Of a stretch of 64,000 nucleotides of DNA, positions 42,635-51,600 are shown one piece after another (the first letter of the stretch is position 1; every line of letters begins with the position of its first letter). Origin of the DNA: Flammeovirgaceae bacterium 311 (GTDB taxonomy: Bacteria; Bacteroidota; Bacteroidia; Cytophagales; Cyclobacteriaceae); NCBI GenBank assembly GCA_000597885.1, contig CP004371.1:5336001-5400000 (forward strand). The letters are read 5' to 3'. Under the pieces are notes generated by a model, which searched no databases, was not told the origin of the DNA, and was given only the letters and a program-made list of their open reading frames with translations. The position numbers and the translations under genes were made by a program.

Positions 42635-44164
42635 ATGAATGGTTTGGTAAATAAATATGCAGATTTCAGCAAAGTAGAATTTTGGGCAACCATTACGCTC
42701 TTTGTTTTTATGGTGTTTTTCTATATCACCGATAGTGTTGACAGTGCATCCTATATAAAGGCTCCCAACAAAAGATTTTTTGATGAAGCCAATATCAATT
42801 TCGATTATTACAGCAACTACTTTTTTCCGCAGCTGCTGCGCTCTACTTTTTTATTCCTGGCCTTCCTGCTGCTGAATTTTGTAGTGGTTCCCAGGCTGAT
42901 CAGAAAGCAGGCCCTGGCCCGCAATGTAATGCTGGTTTTACTGACACTTGCAGCTGCAGGTCTGGTATTGGGGGTAACCGATACTTACTTAAAGAATTAC
43001 CTTTTTGATAGATACGAAAGCGAGCAGGAAGCTTATAACAGCATCTTTAAAAACAGTTACCTGTATGCTTTCTGGCTCTTACTGATGCTCGGCCTTTACA
43101 CTGCCATCAAATACCTGGGGGTGTATCTGTTATCCAATACTAAGACTATCCAGAGCCGCTACAGCTTTATCACCTCCTACAGCATTGCCGCTTTTGTTTT
43201 ATGGATGATTGGTATTTTTTTGCTCCTGATTGCTGGCGCAGATGGGGAGGTGGTCCTCGGCCTTGGCTTAATAACGCTGTTTGGTATTATGCTCTATTCC
43301 TATTCTTTCTATAGCCTGATACCCGCTGCCTTTAGAAAGAAAAAAGCTTTCTTAAATTATATAGGCAGAGTTGCGTTGGTCATGCTCATATCCTTTTTTC
43401 CTGTGGCCTTATTCTTGATGTTGTTTATTGCCCACGAGGAAGTTGCACTTAGTGTTGGTTTGTTCAATACAGCATTTCAGCTACTGATCACAGCGCCGCT
43501 TTCGTGGGTGCTGTACAAACGGCAGCTAAAGGGGAACGAAGAAATTTTTGTACTGAAAACAGCACTGGGACAGTCAAACGCCAACTTCGATTTTCTTCGC
43601 TCACAGATCAATCCCCATTTTCTGTTTAATGCCCTCAATACCATATACGGCACAGCCATTCAGGAAAAAGCAGAACGCACCAGCGAGGGCGTAGAACGAC
43701 TGGGCGATATGATGCGCTTTATGTTGCAGGAAAACATGCAGGACAAGATACCGCTGGCCCGCGAGATTGAATACCTGAACAATTACATGAGCTTACAGAA
43801 ATTACGTACCGATCCCAACCCATGTGTGAAGATTATGGCCGAGATAGAAGAACCACTGGCCCAGGTACAAATTGCACCTATGCTGTTGATCCCATTTGTA
43901 GAGAATGCTTTTAAGCATGGCATTAGCTTCAGGGAACCCTCTCATATAAAAGTAAACCTGGAGGTGCGCGAGCACAAGCTTTATTTTGATGTGTATAACA
44001 GCAAGCACCAAAAGCAGGAAAACGATCCGGAGAAGAGCAAGAGTGGCATTGGCCTGTTGAATGTAAAACAGCGACTCCAACTCCTGTACCCGGCTAGACA
44101 CGAGCTGATTATACGCGAAACCGGGAAAGAATTTTTTGTTCACCTCACGATTCAGTTACATTAG
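42635..44164 (+). CDS. LytS/YehU-type sensor histidine kinase
   Basis: 509 residues. The N-terminal half has about eight hydrophobic segments, with no recognised ligand domain. The His_kinase domain follows, with the phosphoacceptor in S-Q-I-N-P-H-F-L-F-N-A-L-N-T-I at about 324-338, then an ATPase domain with P-M-L-L-I-P-F-V-E-N-A-F-K-H-G and S-G-I-G-L-L-N-V-K-Q-R-L. This is the standard partner for LytTR regulators, and the LytTR gene starts 28 bp after. A repeat element with LytTR-type spacing lies upstream. The signal is not known. It appears complete. Confidence 0.92.
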   Translation: MNGLVNKYADFSKVEFWATITLFVFMVFFYITDSVDSASYIKAPNKRFFDEANINFDYYSNYFFPQLLRSTFLFLAFLLLNFVVVPRLIRKQALARNVMLVLLTLAAAGLVLGVTDTYLKNYLFDRYESEQEAYNSIFKNSYLYAFWLLLMLGLYTAIKYLGVYLLSNTKTIQSRYSFITSYSIAAFVLWMIGIFLLLIAGADGEVVLGLGLITLFGIMLYSYSFYSLIPAAFRKKKAFLNYIGRVALVMLISFFPVALFLMLFIAHEEVALSVGLFNTAFQLLITAPLSWVLYKRQLKGNEEIFVLKTALGQSNANFDFLRSQINPHFLFNALNTIYGTAIQEKAERTSEGVERLGDMMRFMLQENMQDKIPLAREIEYLNNYMSLQKLRTDPNPCVKIMAEIEEPLAQVQIAPMLLIPFVENAFKHGISFREPSHIKVNLEVREHKLYFDVYNSKHQKQENDPEKSKSGIGLLNVKQRLQLLYPARHELIIRETGKEFFVHLTIQLH

Positions 44165-44192
44165 CAGTGCAACCTCATAATATAGTATTTTC

Positions 44193-44873
44193 ATGAGAGC
44201 AATTGCCATAGATGATGAACCCATCGCTTTAGAGATTGTAAAATCACATGCCTCTAAAGTGCCTTTTCTGGAGCTGAAGGCAGAGTTTACAGATGCCTTC
44301 AAAGCCCTGGAATATTTGCAGAAAGAACCCATAGATCTGATATTTCTGGACATTAAGATGCCTGATATTTCAGGCATTGATTTTTTTAACAGCCTAAGCA
44401 AAAAGCCCTTGCTTATTTTTACAACCGCCTATACCGAGCATGCTGTTACTAGCTTTGAAATGGATGCGGTAGATTACCTGCTAAAACCATTTTCGTTGCC
44501 GCGCTTTATCAAAGCCTGTAACAAAGCTTTTGAGCTCTACAATTTCAGAAACACCACCGAAAGCACAGACTATATTTTCATCAAAACCGGCTATGAGCAG
44601 CTAAAGGTTTTGTTTGATGATATCCTTTACCTGGAGGCGGCAGGGAACTATGTTACTTTTGTGCTGAAAGATAAAAAAGTGCTTTCCCGCAGTACCTTCA
44701 ATGAAATTGTAAACCTGCTCCCTGCAGATAAATTTGTAAGGGTACACCGCTCCTATATTGTATCGGTTGCCAGGATCGATAGGGTAGAAAGGCACCAGGT
44801 AAGCATTGCCAGTCTTACGGTTCCGGTAAGCGAAGCCTACCGGCATGAGCTTATTGCTGCACTTAATTCCTGA
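44193..44873 (+). CDS. LytTR-family response regulator
   Basis: 226 residues. The receiver domain (1-118) has D-D-E-P at 7-10, phosphoacceptor Asp 53 in L-I-F-L-D-I-K-M-P-D, and Lys in L-L-K-P-F. The LytTR DNA-binding domain (about 125-222) has Y-I-F-I-K-T-G-Y-E, I-L-Y-L-E-A-A-G-N-Y-V and F-V-R-V-H-R-S-Y-I-V. LytTR proteins bind pairs of direct repeats about two turns apart. Two matching elements lie at 42386-42420 and 46032-46066, so the targets are likely its own operon and the TonB-type receptor gene. Confidence 0.93.
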   Translation: MRAIAIDDEPIALEIVKSHASKVPFLELKAEFTDAFKALEYLQKEPIDLIFLDIKMPDISGIDFFNSLSKKPLLIFTTAYTEHAVTSFEMDAVDYLLKPFSLPRFIKACNKAFELYNFRNTTESTDYIFIKTGYEQLKVLFDDILYLEAAGNYVTFVLKDKKVLSRSTFNEIVNLLPADKFVRVHRSYIVSVARIDRVERHQVSIASLTVPVSEAYRHELIAALNS

Positions 44874-45274
44874 TTGTGGCTATCTATACCTTGTCTGCCA
44901 GCAGTTATTTAGATATTGCTCATGCCCCGGAAATTTGGGTAGTGCTGGTTTTTTAGATTCGGGCATTTAAATATCCAGGAAAAGCAGGTATACCGGCTGG
45001 TGTAGTGCCGGAAAAGCAGTTACAGGGATCTGAAAGCTCTCTTTCACGGGCTTAATTTACTTAAAAAAGTAATGAGTTGCAGCCGGTTTCGACCAATGGT
45101 GGCGGCAGAATGATGAACAACTCCTAATTATCTATCAATACCATACAACCCGCTTACAATGCTGTAGGTCTGGCCCCGGAAGTGCTCTGTCGAAAAGGCT
45201 TCTCTGTTTGTTTTCTTCTGCTTAAATTCAGGTAAACGCTACTTCTTCTTTTATCTAATTAACCATCAACCACT
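44874..45274. other. Intergenic region, no clear signal
   Basis: 401 bp between the LytTR regulator and the dioxygenase-like gene, both +. I see no gene, terminator or copy of the TCACAT element. Confidence 0.4.
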
Positions 45275-45925
45275 ATGAAAAAGGGATTCTTCATGCTCAT
45301 GAAATTCTTCATGCTCATGACTATCTGCCTCATGACAACATGCCAGGCGCAGGATCAGCAGGAAAAACAGAAAGCTACAGCACGCATTGGTGGTCCCTGT
45401 GAAGGATGCGAGGCTATTTATGAGTGGGGCGACCGGAAATTATCGCCCCTGGACACACTGCCTGATTTTGGGGAGCAGGGGCCTAAGCTAAAGTTAACGG
45501 GTACAATTTATAAGCAGGATGGAAAAACCCCGGCCAGTGATGTGATCCTGTATATTTACCACACCGATCAGCAGGGGCGGTATCCCACCAGGGGCAACGA
45601 ACAGGGATGGGACAAACGCCATGGATACCTCAGGGGATGGATCAAAACCGGCGCCGATGGTAAATACATTTTTTATACCCAAAAGCCAGGGGCCTATCCC
45701 GAACGTAACAGTCCAGCTCATATTCATGCCACAGTCAAGGAGCCTGCTAAGGGCGAGTACTACATCGATGACTATGTTTTTGAGGATGATCCACTGCTGG
45801 ACCTGGCCGATCATGGATCCTCTCCCAGGGGAGGTTCCGGAATAATTTCGCTTCGAAAGGAGGGAGATATCTGGGTGGCAGAACGGGATATCATTTTAGG
45901 CTTAAACATTCCCGCTTATGATTAA
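45275..45925 (+). CDS. Intradiol ring-cleavage dioxygenase-like secreted protein
   Basis: 216 residues. A signal peptide (about 1-23, ending T-C-Q-A-Q; a lipobox at M-T-T-C is possible) precedes a beta-sandwich like that of intradiol dioxygenases (about 70-205): L-K-L-T-G-T-I-Y, L-Y-I-Y-H-T-D-Q-Q-G-R-Y-P, R-G-W-I-K-T-G-A-D-G-K-Y-I-F-Y-T and P-A-H-I-H-A-T-V, with the two His ligands in the last. Secreted members are common in Bacteroidota, but their substrates are mostly unknown. The signal sequence contains an exact 18-bp tandem duplication (45286-45302 and 45304-45320), coding F-F-M-L-M-K twice. It lies between the LytTR pair and the TonB-type receptor. Confidence 0.85.
   Translation: MKKGFFMLMKFFMLMTICLMTTCQAQDQQEKQKATARIGGPCEGCEAIYEWGDRKLSPLDTLPDFGEQGPKLKLTGTIYKQDGKTPASDVILYIYHTDQQGRYPTRGNEQGWDKRHGYLRGWIKTGADGKYIFYTQKPGAYPERNSPAHIHATVKEPAKGEYYIDDYVFEDDPLLDLADHGSSPRGGSGIISLRKEGDIWVAERDIILGLNIPAYD
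45286..45320 (+). repeat. Tandem 18-bp repeat in the signal peptide coding region
   Basis: The 17-bp sequence ATTCTTCATGCTCATGA occurs at 45286-45302 and again at 45304-45320 (period 18 bp), duplicating six codons in frame. Confidence 0.9.
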
Positions 45926-46031
45926 GAGATGGTAGCTGGCTGGAGAAAAGAGTAGTAGATCCTGATTTTGAGCTACAGATAAAGATTGTAGCAGCACCAT
46001 AAGTACACAGCCTGTCTCTCGGCAGCGCTTT

Positions 46032-46066
46032 CGTCACATCTTTTCCCCTGTTCATCACATTTAGTT
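46032..46066 (+). promoter_or_regulatory. LytTR-type direct-repeat operator upstream of the TonB-type receptor gene
   Basis: TCACAT half-sites start at 46034 and 46055, 21 bp apart, within a 35-bp element that matches 42386-42420 in 31 of 35 positions. AACTAGC follows at 46089 and CATAAT at 46097, at the same or nearly the same distance as in the kinase promoter. The receptor ATG is at 46138, 41 bp after the start of CATAAT. Confidence 0.65.
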
Positions 46067-46137
46067 GATGCCCTGATCAAAGCAGACTAACTAGCTCATA
46101 ATAAGCCCGGTACTAGAATCCTTTAACCAACATTATT

Positions 46138-48606
46138 ATGAGTAATCCTATTCTTTTTAGCGGCAGTGTTGTAGCATGGCTGGTCACCGATCCCTTCAAG
46201 CTTATTTTTATCCTGCTCTCTGCCGCAAGCTTTACAACTTATGCCCAATCTACCCTCAATGGTAAAGTTGTTGATGAACAAAACAAGCCACTCGCCTATG
46301 CTACTGTAACCCTGCTGAACGCTGCAGATTCTGCCCTTGTAAAAGGGGCCATATGCGATGCTGCAGGTGCATATTCACTGCAGGGGGTTGTTGGCGGACA
46401 ATACCTGCTTACTGCCGGCATACTGGGCTATCAAAAGGGCTGGAGTGCTCCCATAACGTTAGCGGCTGCCGAAACCCGGAGTTTGCCACCCCTGCAGCTG
46501 CGGGAAATGGTGGAGCAAATGAAGGCAGTAACGGTGGTAGGGCAACGGCCCATGATAGAACAGCAGGCCGACCGCATGGTGGTGAATGTAGCAGGAACCA
46601 TACTGGCCACCGGCAATACTGCACTGGAGGTGCTGGAGAAGTCACCCGGAGTGGTGGTAGACCAGGATGGCAACATCAGCCTGAACGGCAAACAGGGGGT
46701 ATCCATTATGCTGGACGGCAAGCGCACCTACCTCTCCGGAGCTGATGTTGCCAATATGCTGCGGAACATGACCAGCGATGCCCTGGATCAGGTAGAAATT
46801 ATCACCAATCCTTCTGCCAAACACGATGCTGCAGGCAATTCGGGTATTATCAACATAAAAACTAAAAAGGAGAAGAACAGGGGTACCAACGGCAGCCTAA
46901 CCCTTGGCACCGGATATGGTCGTTTTGAGAAGTTAAACAGCGGCCTTAGCCTTAACCACCGCCAGAACAGCGTTAACTTCTTTGCCAATTATAATTATGG
47001 ATTAAGCCGCAGCTTTCAGAATCTCGACATTGAGCGGAATGCTTTTATCGGGGGCGAGGTAAACCTCTTCGATCACCAAAATTACATGCTCCGCAACTGG
47101 CAGGGGCACAACTACAAAGCAGGGGTCGATTTTTTCCTGAATAAGAAAAATACCCTGGGCCTGATGGTGAACGGCAGCATTGGTGACTGGGGCTCCAACA
47201 ACACCAACAAAGCCTTACACAGCATTGCGGGCATGGGGCGAGAACGCACCATTACCACCCTTGGGGATATTGATAACGGCTACCAAAACACAACCATTAA
47301 CCTGAACTACGGGAGAACTTTTGAACAGAAAGGCCGGGAGCTGACCTTTGATTTAGATTATTCAAACTATAGGGGCAGCAAAAACAGCTTTTTTAACAAC
47401 AGCTTTCAATATTTCGATAGCAGAACAGACAGCCTTTTTCTGCTCCGCAGTGCATCTCCTTCGGATATCAATATATGGGTAGCAAAGCTCGACTATACAG
47501 TACCTGTAGGTAAAACAAAACTGGAGATGGGGGCAAAGTCGAGCTACGTCCATTCTGATAACAACGCACGCATAGAAAAGCAGGGAAATGAAGCAAATTG
47601 GGAGGTATGGGATAAATTTACAAATGATTTTCAGTACCGTGAGAACATTAATGCAGCCTATGTCAACTGGAGCGGCTCCCTGGGAAAAACTACTGTTGTG
47701 GCAGGCCTGCGGGCAGAGCAAACCTGGTACCAGGGGGTGTCTGTAAAGCACGATAGTACAGCTAAGAATCAGTACCTTTCCCTTTTTCCGAGCCTGTTTT
47801 TAAAGCGTCCGCTCAACGAAAAAAGTGCCCTTGGCTTATCGTACAGCCGACGGGTAGACCGCCCTTCTTACCAGGACCTGAATCCTTTCTTTTCACTGCT
47901 GGATGTAACCACCTACAGCAGGGGAAATCCGCTCCTGCAGCCACAGTTTACCCACCAGCTGCAGTTAAGCCACACCTATAACAAATCTCTGGTAACCAAC
48001 CTAACCTACAGCATTACAGAAGGGCCCATGACGGAGGTAATTGAAACAGAAGGGCTGGATGCTTTCCAGACTAACAGAAACCTTGGTACCCTCACAAACT
48101 GGAACCTGACTGTTTCATTACCGGTACCCATTGCCAAATGGTGGAGCATGCAAAATAACATAAGCGCCTACCACCGGAAGTACACTGGCACTTACCTGGA
48201 GCAGAAGCTCGATGTGGAACAGCTTTCCACCAACGTATACATCATGAACACCTTTAAGTTGCCCCATAATTTTTCAGCAGAGCTGTCGGGCATGTATCGC
48301 TCTCCTACCATATGGGGAACCATGAGAATCAACAGCATTTACAGTGTGAATGCGGGTGTGCAGTATAGCTTCTGGGATCGCAATGCAAGCCTTAAATTAA
48401 GTGCCAACGATATTTTCTGGACCCAGGTATTCAGTGGTCAATCCATCGTTGGCGAGAACAGCATCAGGTTAGAAAGTCGCCGGGAAAGCCGTAGGGTTAA
48501 TCTAAGCTTTCAATACCGTTTCGGAAATAAAGAAATTAGACCTGTCGGCCGTAGGCGGGGAGCTTCCACAGACGAGCAGAACCGCATAAAAGGCGATGAC
48601 AATTAA
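46138..48606 (+). CDS. TonB-dependent receptor-like outer membrane protein
   Basis: 822 residues. A long signal peptide (cleavage after Y-A-Q, about residue 37) is followed by a carboxypeptidase-like domain (about 40-120; L-N-G-K-V-V-D-E-Q-N-K-P-L-A-Y-A-T-V). A plug domain comes next (about 140-240; L-E-V-L-E-K-S-P-G-V-V-V-D-Q-D-G-N-I-S-L and V-E-I-I-T-N-P-S-A-K-H-D-A-A-G), then a beta-barrel (about 250-800) of the outer-membrane barrel family 3 type with R-V-D-R-P-S-Y-Q-D-L-N-P-F. Such proteins import siderophores, metals or small organics using TonB energy, or act in secretion; no ligand can be named. A LytTR-type operator lies upstream and a terminator follows. Confidence 0.9.
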   Translation: MSNPILFSGSVVAWLVTDPFKLIFILLSAASFTTYAQSTLNGKVVDEQNKPLAYATVTLLNAADSALVKGAICDAAGAYSLQGVVGGQYLLTAGILGYQKGWSAPITLAAAETRSLPPLQLREMVEQMKAVTVVGQRPMIEQQADRMVVNVAGTILATGNTALEVLEKSPGVVVDQDGNISLNGKQGVSIMLDGKRTYLSGADVANMLRNMTSDALDQVEIITNPSAKHDAAGNSGIINIKTKKEKNRGTNGSLTLGTGYGRFEKLNSGLSLNHRQNSVNFFANYNYGLSRSFQNLDIERNAFIGGEVNLFDHQNYMLRNWQGHNYKAGVDFFLNKKNTLGLMVNGSIGDWGSNNTNKALHSIAGMGRERTITTLGDIDNGYQNTTINLNYGRTFEQKGRELTFDLDYSNYRGSKNSFFNNSFQYFDSRTDSLFLLRSASPSDINIWVAKLDYTVPVGKTKLEMGAKSSYVHSDNNARIEKQGNEANWEVWDKFTNDFQYRENINAAYVNWSGSLGKTTVVAGLRAEQTWYQGVSVKHDSTAKNQYLSLFPSLFLKRPLNEKSALGLSYSRRVDRPSYQDLNPFFSLLDVTTYSRGNPLLQPQFTHQLQLSHTYNKSLVTNLTYSITEGPMTEVIETEGLDAFQTNRNLGTLTNWNLTVSLPVPIAKWWSMQNNISAYHRKYTGTYLEQKLDVEQLSTNVYIMNTFKLPHNFSAELSGMYRSPTIWGTMRINSIYSVNAGVQYSFWDRNASLKLSANDIFWTQVFSGQSIVGENSIRLESRRESRRVNLSFQYRFGNKEIRPVGRRRGASTDEQNRIKGDDN

Positions 48607-48632
48607 AAACTTTTGATTAGTGTTAGAAAAGC

Positions 48633-48666
48633 AAAAAGGGTCTGCCGGCTGGCAGGCCTTTTTTTG
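48633..48666. terminator. Bidirectional terminator between convergent genes
   Basis: AAAAAGGGTCTGCC pairs with GGCAGGCC plus TTTTTTT over a GGCT loop, with one G-T pair. It lies between the receptor stop (48606, +) and the sensor stop (48692, -); A and T runs on the two sides let it work both ways. Confidence 0.75.
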
Positions 48667-48691
48667 AATTTAACATTGCATTATTAACCGG

Positions 48692-50968
48692 CTATGAGGC
48701 TAATTCACTTGTTTTTTTGTGCATCAGGAGCATGATAAACTGGATTGTTCCTTTATCATTCTGCACCGGGGCCAGTTTAAAGCTGGTAGCCGATCCTGTA
48801 CTGGTGGAGTTGTCGGAGTTAAAGTTAAGCTTATTGCCGGCAAACGCCTGTGCACATCTTTCCTGCCAGGAATCTTTATCTTCTGCAAGCATTTGCAGAA
48901 AATTAGCCTCCAGCCTAAGGGTGCTGTTGATGCCCGAAAACCCGCGTTTCATCTCATCATTCAGGGCTACAATGGTGTAGTTGGTATCCAGCACCAGCAC
49001 GCCATCTTCAGTGCCTTCCATAATGGCTTTCAGGATAGCTTCATTTTGCAGGCTGCTGGCATGAATGCGGTGCATCGCTTCCTGGGTAGCTTCCAGCTCT
49101 TCGATGTTCTGCCGCATTTCTTCTTCGGCAGCCTTAAGTTCTTCTGTGTTTTTCTGTGTTTCTTCCAGCAGTCTTTTGGTCCGGGAGGTGATGTTAAAAC
49201 TGAAGATAAAGGAAGCAATGCTTTCGCCTACTTTTTCTACAAATTCAATTTCGTGTTTCCTGAACTTGTTAAATGATGCAAGCTCTACCACACCTAACAC
49301 TTCATTGTTTAATTTTAAGGGTACAATCAGCACAGAGGTAGGTGGCGCGTCGCCTAATCCGGAAGTAATGCGGATATAGTTTTCTGGAATATCCTCCAGG
49401 TAAATAGTGTCTGCTTCCAGCACACACTGGCCTATGATACCCTCCCCAATCGCCAGTTTTTTCTCAATGAACTTTTTCCTCTCAAACGCATAGGTGCCCA
49501 TCAACTCCAGGTAGCTTTCTCCATTTTCGGCCTGCTTCAAAACAAAGAATCCCCCCTGATTTGCCTTTAAGTAATTCACGAGGTTTTTGATGATCGTAAA
49601 GTAGAGCTCATCTGTGTCGTCGTCCCTGTAGCGCAGAATTTCAGAGAATTCTGCTACGCCTTTGGTGAACCAGTTCCTGAGCTCGTTTTGCTCATTATTT
49701 AGCTTCAGGCTGTTGCGCATGCTTAGGAGTGCCATGCCAAGTTTGTCCTCCTGTTCTATTTCACCAATTTCAGTATCCAGCTTATTGGCGCCAATGCTTA
49801 CGGCAAAAGCAATTTTTTGCTCCAGTGAGTCTACCAAAAAGTTAAGCGAGTCTGCCATTTCCCTAAGCTCATCCTCGGTGTTGATAACAAGTTTACGTTT
49901 GCTGTCAACATTTCCTCTGGATAGTTCTTTTAGCAGCTTGCTGGTATGTATAACCGGCTCAATGATCTTACCTGAAATAAACCCGATCAGAAGTATCAGG
50001 ATCAACAGTCCGGCAATGCTGATAGCAATGGAGTAGGTAAAGATACGGTCAGTTTCCGTGGTCATATCATCCAGGCGCACAATGGTGCCCAATGCCCAGG
50101 GATGAATAGAGCTGCCAAACTGAATGGGTGCAAAACTAACGTATACTTCTTCCTTATTTAAGGTGGTTTGAAAAGAGAAAAATTCTCCTTTACTGATGCT
50201 GCCTGCAAGTGATTGCTCTGTATTGCCCAGGGCTTCGGTAACATTTTTACCAATCAACGCTTTATCCGCATGTGCTACAATGGTTCCATTGTTTGCCAGC
50301 AGAAAAGTAGTGGAATGCTCATAGGGTTTTATTTGTGTGATGAAATCAAAATTGTTGAGTGCAATGTCCATCCCCACAAGACCAGCAAATTCGCCCCTTA
50401 TCAGGATGGGCACACATACAGAAGTGCCAAATACATCGTCTTTATTGGTGCTGGAATACTCGCTAAAGGAATAAGGATCGGTAATCTCCTCATTTTTAGA
50501 AAGCTTTAAATCGTGGTAGAGGCTACCAACTTTATCGCCATCCAGGTTAAGTGAATCAACAACAGAATCTTTGCTTCTGTAAACAGTGTATCTTTTTCTC
50601 CCAAATTTTTTCCCCCAGGCCGGATCAAGTGCATTCAGCTCCAGGCTTGCCCAGGTGCTGTGGTAGCGGTCGTCCTGCTGAACAATCCCAAGCAGCACTT
50701 TTAAAATGGCCATGCTCCTAAGGCTGTCACTTTCCTGAAAATATTGCTCAATATTAGCAGCCATGGCGCCGGCTACTCCTAAATCGTGTGATAATAAGGC
50801 TTTGGAATCATTTGCATTTCGAAGCGCATACTGATTAGCAATGTTCGTAGCGTCCTCTATGGCTTTGTGCTGGGTATTTACAATGATGAACCCGACAATG
50901 AACACATAGGTGAAAAGAAAAACAGCCGCAATGGAGAGGGTGAGCTTTGCACGCAGTTTTAGCTTCAT
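48692..50968 (-). CDS. Cache-HAMP-GAF-PAS sensor protein without a visible output domain
   Basis: 758 residues. A membrane helix (about 10-32) and a periplasmic double-Cache sensing domain (about 40-300; Y-S-T-W-like segment, then F-A-G-L-V-G-M-D-I-A-L) lead to a second helix (about 309-333) and HAMP (about 335-390). A GAF domain lies at about 430-590 (G-E-G-I-I-G-Q-C-V-L-E, V-L-I-V-P-L-K-L-N-N-E-V-L-G-V-V-E), a coiled coil at about 605-650 and a PAS-like domain at about 655-755. No kinase, cyclase or HTH domain follows. It may work through protein partners or be a scaffold, as in some gliding Bacteroidota sensors. Confidence 0.82.
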   Translation of the reverse strand: MKLKLRAKLTLSIAAVFLFTYVFIVGFIIVNTQHKAIEDATNIANQYALRNANDSKALLSHDLGVAGAMAANIEQYFQESDSLRSMAILKVLLGIVQQDDRYHSTWASLELNALDPAWGKKFGRKRYTVYRSKDSVVDSLNLDGDKVGSLYHDLKLSKNEEITDPYSFSEYSSTNKDDVFGTSVCVPILIRGEFAGLVGMDIALNNFDFITQIKPYEHSTTFLLANNGTIVAHADKALIGKNVTEALGNTEQSLAGSISKGEFFSFQTTLNKEEVYVSFAPIQFGSSIHPWALGTIVRLDDMTTETDRIFTYSIAISIAGLLILILLIGFISGKIIEPVIHTSKLLKELSRGNVDSKRKLVINTEDELREMADSLNFLVDSLEQKIAFAVSIGANKLDTEIGEIEQEDKLGMALLSMRNSLKLNNEQNELRNWFTKGVAEFSEILRYRDDDTDELYFTIIKNLVNYLKANQGGFFVLKQAENGESYLELMGTYAFERKKFIEKKLAIGEGIIGQCVLEADTIYLEDIPENYIRITSGLGDAPPTSVLIVPLKLNNEVLGVVELASFNKFRKHEIEFVEKVGESIASFIFSFNITSRTKRLLEETQKNTEELKAAEEEMRQNIEELEATQEAMHRIHASSLQNEAILKAIMEGTEDGVLVLDTNYTIVALNDEMKRGFSGINSTLRLEANFLQMLAEDKDSWQERCAQAFAGNKLNFNSDNSTSTGSATSFKLAPVQNDKGTIQFIMLLMHKKTSELAS

Positions 50969-51600
50969 GGCAGAATCTTATGTTTGAACTTTAAAATTAA
51001 AGAGCTTCTGCAAGTAATTAGCGGATATCTGGCAGTGGATATTACACAAATGGTGTTTAGGAATATTTTCTCTTTAGGCCCATCTACACCAGCCATGATA
51101 TTTTGTTATACGGTAGCAATTATTCCCTCCATTATACTACCAAACCGTGGTTATTAGTAGCGTTCATCACCAGCAGGCCTGCTGCTGCATAAAATACTAT
51201 GGTATCAGGTGCCAGCCCCAGTTCTTATACCGACCCGGGTTTGTTGCCAGGATTCCGCCTGTAGGGCTTTGTATCAATAAAATTTAGAAGGTGTTCAAAT
51301 AATCCTTTATATATCAGGTATTTAAAGTGATAATTGACTTCAGGTTAAATTTACTGGCATGTTTTCCGCACTACTTTACTCCTGAATACGTTTATCTGTA
51401 TGCTAACCCGGAGCGGGAGCTTAAACAGCCATTGCTTTACTGCTCCATTTTTTTGAAGGAAATTTATGGGCAGTTTATGCCTATATAGAGTGTTCCCAAT
51501 TTTATTTTTCTGATTTGTGTTGTTGCAGTGACTGAGGCCCTGGAATTACTAAATCTAAAAAAGGTTATTCCAGTATTTATTTGCCTCTGTACACAGCATT
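50969..51600. other. Long intergenic region between divergent genes
   Basis: 632 bp between the sensor (-) and the desaturase (+), A/T-rich. I looked for short genes, hairpins and tRNA-like folds and found nothing convincing. Confidence 0.4.
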
